Source: Flavobacterium sp. (GTDB lineage Bacteria; Bacteroidota; Bacteroidia; Flavobacteriales; Flavobacteriaceae). Taken from it: DNA of 6,425 bases. Numbering within the stretch: position 1 is the first letter of the stretch; the number at the start of each line of letters is the position of its first letter. Under the pieces are notes generated by a model, which saw nothing but the letters and a program-made list of their open reading frames with translations, did no database searches and had not been told where the DNA came from. The stretch covers positions 1 to 6,425 of the forward strand of contig JAGNPF010000092.1 in assembly GCA_017989775.1 (NCBI GenBank), read 5' to 3'. Made by a program: the position numbers and the translations under genes. This document shows, one piece after another, positions 1-5,436 of this stretch.

Positions 1-423
1 GTAATTCTTACCGACAAAACAAAAATGTTGTTGACACCTACCTATCACGTAATGAAAATGTACGCCGTACACCAAGACGCCAAGCTGATTCCTCTAACAT
101 TCGAGTCGCCATTGTACACATTCAATGACAAAAGTTTACCGGCCATAAACGTTTCGGCTTCAAAAGACGCCAAAGGTTTGACCCACATTTCATTGGTAAA
201 TGTTGATTCCAAAAAAGCAAACAAAATAGAAATAGACCTCAATGAACTTGGAATCAAAACAGTAACGGGAAGCATCCTGACCTCATCCAAATTGCAAGAC
301 CACAACACATTCGACAATCCAACAAAAATTCAACCAACGGTTTTTAAAGGTTTCGAAATCAAAAAAGGAAAATTAGAAATCGTGATTCCTCCTTTTTCTG
401 TTGTAACTTTAGAAGGAAAATAA
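1..423 (+). CDS. GH51 alpha-L-arabinofuranosidase, C-terminal part (5' partial)
   Basis: The frame is open from base 1 to the TAA at 421-423 and gives 140 residues, so the true start lies upstream of the window. The visible part begins with ILTDKTKMLLTPTYHVMKMY, a pattern typical of the end of the GH51 catalytic barrel (the 'LTPTYHV..MY..HQ' segment). It continues with a beta-sandwich domain and a characteristic tail: KLQDHNTFDNP, then IPPFSVVTLEGK. The two catalytic glutamates of GH51 would lie upstream and cannot be checked. GH51 enzymes release terminal alpha-L-arabinofuranose from arabinan, arabinoxylan or their oligosaccharides. The neighbouring arabinanase and araBDA genes fit this role. 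Location cannot be judged because the N-terminus is missing. An internal ATG at 25-27 should not be taken as the start, because homology continues upstream of it. The family call is firm; the exact substrate is inferred. Confidence 0.88.
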   Translation, partial: VILTDKTKMLLTPTYHVMKMYAVHQDAKLIPLTFESPLYTFNDKSLPAINVSASKDAKGLTHISLVNVDSKKANKIEIDLNELGIKTVTGSILTSSKLQDHNTFDNPTKIQPTVFKGFEIKKGKLEIVIPPFSVVTLEGK

Positions 424-547
424 AAATTAGAAAACAATCAACAAGCAATCACCTATGCCTAGAGTAACCATATCCTATTCGGAACTTACCGCTGCAAGCG
501 TTCTAGTTTGGGGCAAAAAAAATGATTGATGAATTTTTAATATTGAA

Positions 548-562
548 TTAGTTAGTTAGTTA
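548..562. repeat. TTAG tetranucleotide repeat creating stops in all frames
   Basis: Three and three-quarter copies of TTAG lie directly before the terminator hairpin. Because the period is 4, TAG occurs at 549, 553 and 557, one in each forward frame. The complement (TAAC repeats) puts TAA in all three reverse frames. It therefore ends any read-through translation on both strands between the GH51 and GH43 genes. This could be chance low-complexity sequence. Confidence 0.6.
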
Positions 563-600
563 AAAATGCTCTTCTTGTTTGTTTACATGAGGAGCATTTT
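563..600 (+). terminator. hairpin terminator after the GH51 gene
   Basis: The arm AAAATGCTCTTC (563-574) pairs with GAGGAGCATTTT (589-600) to give a 12-bp stem with one G-T wobble. Three further pairs (576-578 with 585-587) after a T-T mismatch shrink the loop to about 6 nt. The A-run before and T-run at the end of the stem fit an intrinsic terminator that could work in either direction, although no long T tract follows. It sits about 140 bp after the GH51 stop and before the GH43 gene, so it may partly separate their transcription. Confidence 0.6.
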
Positions 601-641
601 GTTAAAATAAAAACCGCAAAGCACTCTAAAGTCTTTAAAAA

Positions 642-1631
642 ATAAAAAAAACACTCACCATCATATCGCTTTTGGCACTCATTTCGTCTTGCAAAATCAC
701 AAAACCAGAGAGCACTGCGGCTTCCGCCAATGCTGGAAAAACGACCCAAACCACCAACAATCCCATCATCAAGGACAAATACACCGCAGACCCGGCAGCT
801 TTGGTTTACAAGGACAAAGTCTATCTCTATGTGGGACATGATCAAGCACCAGACGACGTGAACTCCTACAGAATGAACGAATGGTTGCTCTACTCCTCTT
901 CGGATATGGTAAATTGGCAAGAACATCCCGTGCCATTGAAGCCAGCCGATTTTTCGTGGGCCAAAGGAGATGCTTGGGCATCACAAGTAATCGAACGCAA
1001 CGGGAAATTCTATTGGTATGTGACCGTTTCGCACGGAACCATTCATGGAAAATCAATTGGTATTGCCGTTTCCGACAGTCCAACAGGGCCTTTCAAAGAT
1101 GCCTTGGGCAAAGCACTCATCACCAATGACATGACCACGAAAACAAAAATCAGCTGGGACGACATCGACCCAACCGTTATGATTGACAACGATGGTCAAG
1201 CCTATTTGTTTTGGGGAAACACCGTTTGCAATTACGTGAAACTCAAAGAAAACATGATCGAATTTGATGAACCAATCCAAACCATCGATTTGCCCAACTT
1301 CACAGAAGCGCCTTGGATTCACAAACGAAAAGGGTGGTATTATTTGTCGTATGCCTACCAATTTCCGGAAAAAATTGCATACGCCATGAGCAAATCCATC
1401 AATGGCCCATGGGAATACAAAGGCATTTTGAATGAAGTGGCCGGAAATTCAAACACCAACCACCAATCAATCATTGAATTTAAAGGAAAAGATTATTTTA
1501 TTTATCACAACGGTAGCATCCCAACCCACGGAGGCAGTTTCAGACGCTCGGTTTGCGTGGACAGACTCTATTACAATCCAGATGGAACAATGAAAAGAGT
1601 AATCATGACTTCGGAAGGAATTCAAAAATAA
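642..1631 (+). CDS. GH43 family glycosidase, predicted lipoprotein (ATA start codon)
   Basis: This is a single-domain GH43 five-bladed beta-propeller enzyme, probably an exo-acting alpha-L-arabinofuranosidase or beta-xylosidase. Three family acids are visible, numbered from the ATA start at 642: the base Asp50 in YTADPA, the pKa-modulating Asp176 in DIDPTV, and the acid Glu222 in TEAPWI. A conserved-looking His274 (NHQSI) follows. The first ordinary start codon is TTG at 672, which would leave only MALISSC and no usable signal peptide. Reading back in frame gives KKTLTIISLLALISSC, with a basic n-region, a hydrophobic core and a lipobox ending at Cys17. The residue before KK is encoded by ATA, and TAA at 636-638 closes the frame upstream. 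I therefore place the start at 642: either a mutated or miscalled ATG, or a rare ATA start. No acidic export signal follows the Cys, so the protein may face the periplasm. The stop is 7 nt before the arabinanase gene. The GH43 call is firm; subfamily and substrate are not resolved. Confidence 0.87.
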   Translation: MKKTLTIISLLALISSCKITKPESTAASANAGKTTQTTNNPIIKDKYTADPAALVYKDKVYLYVGHDQAPDDVNSYRMNEWLLYSSSDMVNWQEHPVPLKPADFSWAKGDAWASQVIERNGKFYWYVTVSHGTIHGKSIGIAVSDSPTGPFKDALGKALITNDMTTKTKISWDDIDPTVMIDNDGQAYLFWGNTVCNYVKLKENMIEFDEPIQTIDLPNFTEAPWIHKRKGWYYLSYAYQFPEKIAYAMSKSINGPWEYKGILNEVAGNSNTNHQSIIEFKGKDYFIYHNGSIPTHGGSFRRSVCVDRLYYNPDGTMKRVIMTSEGIQK

Positions 1632-1638
1632 AACAATT

Positions 1639-2625
1639 ATGAAATTGTACAAACAAATAAGAAACCCTTTCTTTTTTCTAACACTGTTGACATTTTTTTT
1701 GACTTCGGCTCAGGACATTACCGTTCACGACCCAGTGATGATCAAGCAAAAAGACACTTATTATTTGTACTGCACCGGAAGAGGCATCAGCGTTTTTAGT
1801 TCCAAAGATTTGAAAAATTGGAATAAAGAACCTCAAATATTCCCAGAAAAACCGGTTTGGACAGACAAAGTAGTTCCCAATTTCGACAACCATATTTGGG
1901 CACCGGATATTTCGTTTCACGACAATACGTATTATTTGTATTATTCGATTTCGGCTTTCGCCAAAAACACTTCGGCGATTGGAGTGACGACCAATACCAC
2001 TTTAGACCCGAAAGACCCCGCATACCAATGGGTCGATCAAGGAATTGTCATTCAATCCATACCCAATCGCGACCTTTGGAACGCCATCGATCCCAACTTG
2101 ACTTTCGACGAAAACAACACACCATGGCTTGCTTTCGGCTCTTTTTGGGAAGGATTGAAAATGGTTAAATTGAATCCCGATTTGAAATCTATCGCCCAAC
2201 CCCAAGAATGGCAAACGATTGCCAAACGCAAAAGAAGTTTTGAATTAGCGGATAGTGATCCCGGAGACGGCGCGCTCGAAGCTCCTTTCATCTTCAAGAA
2301 AAACGGTTATTATTACCAATTTCTATCTTGGGATTTGTGTTGCCGTGGCGAAAAAAGCACCTATAAAGTTGTAGTTGGAAGATCAAAAACCATCACAGGA
2401 CCTTATGTTGACAAAGACGGAAAATCCTTGACCGAAGGGGGCGGAAGTTTACTGATTCAAGGGAGCCAAAATTGGTATGGAGCTGGACACAACAGCACCT
2501 ATACTTTCGATGGAATAGATTATATCGTTTTTCACGCTTATGATGCCAAACAAAAAGGAAGACCAATTTTAGAAATCAAACAATTGCAATGGGATGCTGA
2601 TTTATGGCCTATTGTTGAACCCTAA
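1639..2625 (+). CDS. arabinan endo-1,5-alpha-L-arabinanase (GH43), secreted
   Basis: The protein has 328 residues, close to the usual length of single-domain endo-arabinanases. It would hydrolyse the alpha-1,5-linked arabinan backbone to arabino-oligosaccharides. An N-terminal Sec signal peptide spans about residues 1-24: basic start MKLYKQIR, hydrophobic FFFLTLLTFFL, and likely cleavage after TSA. The catalytic triad is visible as Asp31 in VHDPVM, Asp151 in NAIDPN and Glu214 in LEAPFI. Other arabinanase hallmarks are the DLCCRG segment, the ITGPYVDKDG segment and GAGHNSTY with His284, a position linked to metal binding in the family. The C-terminus ends at LWPIVEP with no added sorting domain, so periplasmic location is more likely than type IX secretion. 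It starts 7 nt after the preceding GH43 stop, so the two are probably co-transcribed. The ATG at 1639 is the only start that preserves the signal peptide. No Shine-Dalgarno sequence is seen. Confidence 0.92.
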   Translation: MKLYKQIRNPFFFLTLLTFFLTSAQDITVHDPVMIKQKDTYYLYCTGRGISVFSSKDLKNWNKEPQIFPEKPVWTDKVVPNFDNHIWAPDISFHDNTYYLYYSISAFAKNTSAIGVTTNTTLDPKDPAYQWVDQGIVIQSIPNRDLWNAIDPNLTFDENNTPWLAFGSFWEGLKMVKLNPDLKSIAQPQEWQTIAKRKRSFELADSDPGDGALEAPFIFKKNGYYYQFLSWDLCCRGEKSTYKVVVGRSKTITGPYVDKDGKSLTEGGGSLLIQGSQNWYGAGHNSTYTFDGIDYIVFHAYDAKQKGRPILEIKQLQWDADLWPIVEP

Positions 2626-2675
2626 AAATCAAAACGTTTTCAAATTCAATATAGAAAAGAAAGCAAATTAGAATC

Positions 2676-2815
2676 CCGAAATTGGACGACGGCAATTCAT
2701 TTGAATTTTTCAAAAAAAAAGCCCGACAGAAAGTGCTTATACGCTGAAAAACAACAAAGCCCAGATAAAACTTCCTGCCTACTCCGTGACAGTCTTGAAA
2801 TTAAAGATGAATTAA
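2676..2815 (+). pseudogene. C-terminal remnant of a second GH51 arabinofuranosidase, frameshifted
   Basis: Directly after the arabinanase gene, two adjacent frames together read like the last 45 or so residues of a GH51 enzyme. The first part (2679-2711) gives KLDDGNSFEFF, matching KLQDHNTFDNP in the GH51 protein at the window start. After a run of nine A's (2712-2720) the match moves to another frame (2720-2815): SAYTLKNN, then LPAYSVTVLKLK and TAA, matching IPPFSVVTLEGK. Adding one A to the run would join the frames. Even so the frame is closed upstream by TAG at 2652-2654, so no catalytic domain remains. It resembles the intact GH51 tail only partly, which suggests a separate paralogue rather than a recent duplicate. 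It is probably the residue of a deletion that placed the arabinanase gene next to araB. The assignment rests on eye alignment. Confidence 0.7.
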
Positions 2816-2864
2816 TCGCAACAAAATAACCCAAAGAAATAAATTCATTCGTTTGTTTTTTCAT

Positions 2865-2876
2865 AAACAATTGTTT
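2865..2876. other. perfect palindrome AAACAATTGTTT
   Basis: This is a perfect 12-bp palindrome in the spacer before araB. Flanking CATA and TATG (2862-2865 and 2878-2881) extend it if two extra T's on the right arm are skipped. It could be a protein-binding site or a weak hairpin at the end of the upstream transcript. In such AT-rich DNA it could also be chance. Confidence 0.3.
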
Positions 2877-2915
2877 TTATGATATTTCGGCAAAAATTTA
2901 AAGGCCAAATTAAAT

Positions 2916-2936
2916 TAAGTGTTTTTTACACACTTA
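2916..2936. promoter_or_regulatory. candidate operator: TAAGTGT / ACACTTA inverted repeat
   Basis: TAAGTGT (2916-2922) and ACACTTA (2930-2936) form a perfect 7-bp inverted repeat with a 7-nt spacer, 21 bp in total. Its right end is 14 bp before the TAnnTTTG element, so it covers the expected -33 region of the araB promoter. A dimeric repressor bound here would block RNA polymerase. An arabinose-responsive AraR-type regulator is the natural candidate, but no regulator gene is in the window and I did not match it to a published motif. Confidence 0.45.
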
Positions 2937-2950
2937 TAAATTATTTATAG

Positions 2951-2958
2951 TATATTTG
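2951..2958 (+). promoter_or_regulatory. araB promoter -7 element (TATATTTG)
   Basis: TATATTTG is an exact match to TAnnTTTG, the -7 consensus of the primary sigma factor in Bacteroidota. It ends 23 nt before the araB ATG, implying a short leader of roughly 15-20 nt. The matching -33 TTG is not evident: the region is T-rich and contains the inverted repeat at 2916-2936. It probably drives araB-araD-araA as one operon. Confidence 0.7.
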
Positions 2959-2981
2959 TAGCTACATTTAAAAGATTTAGA

Positions 2982-4649
2982 ATGAAAAATTACGTTATAG
3001 GATTAGACTACGGATCAGACTCGGTTCGTGCCGTTTTGATAGATACCGAGAACGGTCAAGAGTTGGCCTCGGATGTTTGTCATTACAAAAGATGGGCAAA
3101 CAAAGAATATTGCAACGCCTCAATCAATCAATTTCGTCAACATCCCCTGGATCATATCGAAGGCTTGGAATCTACCATAAAAGCAGTGGTTGCTGCCGGA
3201 AAAGTGGATGCTGCACAAATAAAAAGTATCTGTATCGACACCACGGGTTCATCGCCAATTCCGGTTACGGAAGACGGAACGCCTTTGGCCTTGACTCCAG
3301 GTTTTGAACACAATCCGAATGCCATGATGGTGTTGTGGAAAGATCACACCGCCATAAACGAAGCCAACGAAATCAATGAATTGGCTGTTAGTTGGGGTGG
3401 AGAAGATTTTACCAAATACGAAGGCGGAATTTATTCATCGGAATGGTTTTGGGCAAAAATTTTGCACGTGGCTCGTGAAGACGAAGCCGTTAAAAACGCC
3501 GCCCACACTTGGATGGAACATTGCGATTTGATGACCTATTTGTTGATTGACGACAAAGATTTGAAATCATTCAAAAGAAGTCGTTGCGCAGCAGGACACA
3601 AAGCCATGTGGCACGAAGACTGGAACGGTTTGCCTCCAGTGGAATTTTTGGAAAAATTGGATCCGTATTTGGCGACACTTCGCGGAAAATTATATGACGA
3701 AACTTATACTTCCGATGTTGTTGCCGGAAACTTGAACCAAGAATGGGCAACTAAATTGGGACTGACGACAGACACCATAATTGCCGTTGGAACTTTCGAT
3801 GCCCATTCTGGAGCAGTTGGAGCAAAAATTGACGAAAACACTTTGGTTCGCGTTATGGGAACCTCAACTTGCGATATTTTGGTTTCCGAAAAAGAAGTCG
3901 TTGGAAGCAAAACCGTGAAAGGAATTTGTGGACAAGTTGATGGTTCTGTGATTCCGGGTTACATCGGTTTGGAAGCGGGACAATCTGCTTTTGGTGATGT
4001 TTTGGCTTGGTTCAAAGACACACTTTCTTGGCCGTTGGACAACTTGGTTTATACTTCTACTCTATTATCTGACGAACAAAAAGCTCAGTTAAAAGCGGAA
4101 GTAGAATCTAATTTCATCAAAACGTTGACTCAGCAAGCAGAAGCGATTCCATTATCGGAAAGCATTCCTACTGCCTTGGATTGGGTAAACGGACGTAGAA
4201 CTCCAGATGCAAACCAAGAATTAAAAAGTGCCATTTCCAACATTTCATTGGGAACAAAAGCACCTCATCTTTTCAAGGCTTTAATCAATTCTATTTGTTT
4301 TGGTTCCAAGAAAATTGTGGACCGTTTTGAAGAAGAAGGTGTTCGAATTGACAGCGTAATCGGTATTGGAGGCGTGGCCAGAAAATCACCATTTATCATG
4401 CAGACTTTGGCAAATGTTTTAAACAAACCGATTAAAGTTGCCGCTTCGGATCAAGCACCAGCCTTGGGAGCAGCCATTTACGCAGCCGTTGCAGCCGGAA
4501 TTTATCCAAACGTGATTGAAGCCAGCAAAAAAATGGGAAGCGATTTCGAAAGCGAATATTTCCCGCAAGCAGACCAAGTGGAAACGTATCAAGAATTGAT
4601 GGATTCCTATTCTGAATTGGCTCAATTCATCGAAAGTATAACAAAATAA
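2982..4649 (+). CDS. araB: ribulokinase AraB
   Basis: The protein has 555 residues, against about 566 for E. coli AraB, and aligns along its whole length. It phosphorylates L-ribulose with ATP to L-ribulose 5-phosphate in the cytoplasm. The FGGY kinase fold shows in order: the N-terminal phosphate loop GLDYGSDSVRA (from residue 7), DTTGSS (86-91), the AraB-specific stretches NPNAMMVLWKDHTA and IYSSEWFWAKILHV, the proposed catalytic base Asp273 in TFDAHSGAVGA, GTSTCD (293-298), ICGQVDGSVIPG, GLEAGQSAFGD, and the C-terminal nucleotide-binding GIGG (461-464) and DQAPALGAA (from 490). No key residue is missing. The ATG at 2982 is the only start that keeps the first kinase motif, and it lies 23 nt after the TAnnTTTG element. 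The araD gene follows after 10 nt, so the genes form an operon. Confidence 0.97.
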   Translation: MKNYVIGLDYGSDSVRAVLIDTENGQELASDVCHYKRWANKEYCNASINQFRQHPLDHIEGLESTIKAVVAAGKVDAAQIKSICIDTTGSSPIPVTEDGTPLALTPGFEHNPNAMMVLWKDHTAINEANEINELAVSWGGEDFTKYEGGIYSSEWFWAKILHVAREDEAVKNAAHTWMEHCDLMTYLLIDDKDLKSFKRSRCAAGHKAMWHEDWNGLPPVEFLEKLDPYLATLRGKLYDETYTSDVVAGNLNQEWATKLGLTTDTIIAVGTFDAHSGAVGAKIDENTLVRVMGTSTCDILVSEKEVVGSKTVKGICGQVDGSVIPGYIGLEAGQSAFGDVLAWFKDTLSWPLDNLVYTSTLLSDEQKAQLKAEVESNFIKTLTQQAEAIPLSESIPTALDWVNGRRTPDANQELKSAISNISLGTKAPHLFKALINSICFGSKKIVDRFEEEGVRIDSVIGIGGVARKSPFIMQTLANVLNKPIKVAASDQAPALGAAIYAAVAAGIYPNVIEASKKMGSDFESEYFPQADQVETYQELMDSYSELAQFIESITK

Positions 4650-4659
4650 AACAGTTAGA

Positions 4660-5361
4660 ATGAGTTCAAAATATGCAGCTTTAAAACAAGAATGCTACGA
4701 GGCCAACATGGAACTGAACGCCTTGAAATTAGTGGTCTATACTTTTGGAAACGTGAGTGCCGTGGACAGGGAAAATGGTGTTTTTGCCATCAAACCTAGC
4801 GGTGTGGCTTACGAAGATTTGAAACCGGAAGACATTGTTATCGTGGATTTCGACAACAACATCATCGAAGGTTCGATGCGTCCGTCGTCTGACACGAAAA
4901 CGCACGCTTATTTATACAAAAACTGGCCAAACATTGGTGGAGTTGCTCACACGCACGCCACTTATTCCGTGGCTTGGGCACAAGCGCAAAGAGACATTCC
5001 AATTTTTGGAACCACGCATGCCGACCATTTAACCGCCGATATTCCTTGTGCTCCGCCAATGGCCGACTCACTTATCGAAGGAAATTACGAGCACAATACC
5101 GGAATCCAGATTTTGGATTGTTTCAAGGAGAAAAACCTTTCTTACGAAGAAGTGGAGATGATTCTTATTGGAAATCACGGCCCATTTGCTTGGGGGAAAA
5201 ATGCCGCAAAAGCTGTTTACAACAGTAAAGTTTTGGAAGTTGTGGCCGAAATGGCGCATCTAACTTTGTTGATAAACCCAAATGCCCCGAGATTAAAGGA
5301 TTCTTTGATCAAAAAACATTACGAACGCAAACACGGAAAAGATTCGTATTACGGACAATAA
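4660..5361 (+). CDS. araD: L-ribulose-5-phosphate 4-epimerase AraD
   Basis: The protein has 233 residues (E. coli AraD has 231). It interconverts L-ribulose 5-phosphate and D-xylulose 5-phosphate by retro-aldol/aldol chemistry with a divalent metal, feeding the pentose phosphate pathway. It belongs to the class II aldolase/AraD fold. The E. coli active-site residues are all present with an offset of +2: Asp78 in SSDTKTH, metal ligands His97 and His99 in VAHTHATY, Asp122 in THADH, His173 in IGNHGPFAWG and Tyr231 near the C-terminus in SYYGQ. Phosphate-binding GNVSA (30-34) and KPSG (45-48) are also visible. These residues and the araBDA context favour AraD over L-fuculose-phosphate aldolase or UlaF/SgbE-type paralogues. 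The start is 10 nt after the araB stop, and no Shine-Dalgarno sequence is seen. Confidence 0.96.
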   Translation: MSSKYAALKQECYEANMELNALKLVVYTFGNVSAVDRENGVFAIKPSGVAYEDLKPEDIVIVDFDNNIIEGSMRPSSDTKTHAYLYKNWPNIGGVAHTHATYSVAWAQAQRDIPIFGTTHADHLTADIPCAPPMADSLIEGNYEHNTGIQILDCFKEKNLSYEEVEMILIGNHGPFAWGKNAAKAVYNSKVLEVVAEMAHLTLLINPNAPRLKDSLIKKHYERKHGKDSYYGQ

Positions 5362-5365
5362 CACG

Positions 5366-5429
5366 ATTAATCGGTTAAACCAATAAACAGAAAATCGATT
5401 AAACAATTAAGCAGTTAAACAATTAAACA
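5366..5429 (+). repeat. eight in-phase 8-bp repeats, consensus RTTAAACA
   Basis: The araD-araA gap is 75 nt, and 64 of these divide into eight consecutive 8-mers starting at 5366, 5374, 5382, 5390, 5398, 5406, 5414 and 5422. In all eight units position 1 is a purine, positions 4 and 5 are A, and position 7 is C. The last four units match RTTAARCA exactly; the first four are more degenerate. The array ends 7 nt before the araA ATG, where a ribosome-binding site would sit, and it contains no Shine-Dalgarno sequence. It may be an unstructured A/U-rich leader aiding araA translation, a protein-binding array, or a product of replication slippage. Confidence 0.75.
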
Positions 5430-5436
5430 TAAAATA

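Larger units (their letters stand above)
2626..2981 (+). other. 356-bp spacer between arabinanase and araB
   Basis: The first half holds the GH51 remnant (2676-2815). The second half is strongly AT-rich and non-coding. It holds a 12-bp palindrome (2865-2876), a 7-bp inverted repeat (2916-2936) and a TAnnTTTG promoter element (2951-2958). I see no RNA gene and no strong terminator hairpin here. Confidence 0.75.

Noticed and set aside
25..423. ATG at 25 as the start of a complete 132-residue gene
   Set aside because: GH51 similarity (ILTD before the Met) continues upstream to the window edge, so this is an internal Met of a truncated gene.
501..510. TAGTTTG as a promoter -7 element for the GH43 gene
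   Set aside because: The spacing between TA and TTTG is one base instead of two, and the site lies upstream of the terminator hairpin.
552..926. Minus-strand open frame of 124 codons across the spacer and the start of GH43
   Set aside because: Its sequence has no family features, and it lies opposite a clear GH43 coding frame and the terminator; it is a shadow frame.
2631..2640. AAAACGTTTT palindrome just after the arabinanase stop as a terminator
   Set aside because: It has no loop and no T tract, and it cannot form a stable hairpin; such short palindromes are expected in AT-rich DNA.
5366..5429. CRISPR array
   Set aside because: The units are 8 bp, directly adjacent, with no spacers and no cas genes nearby.
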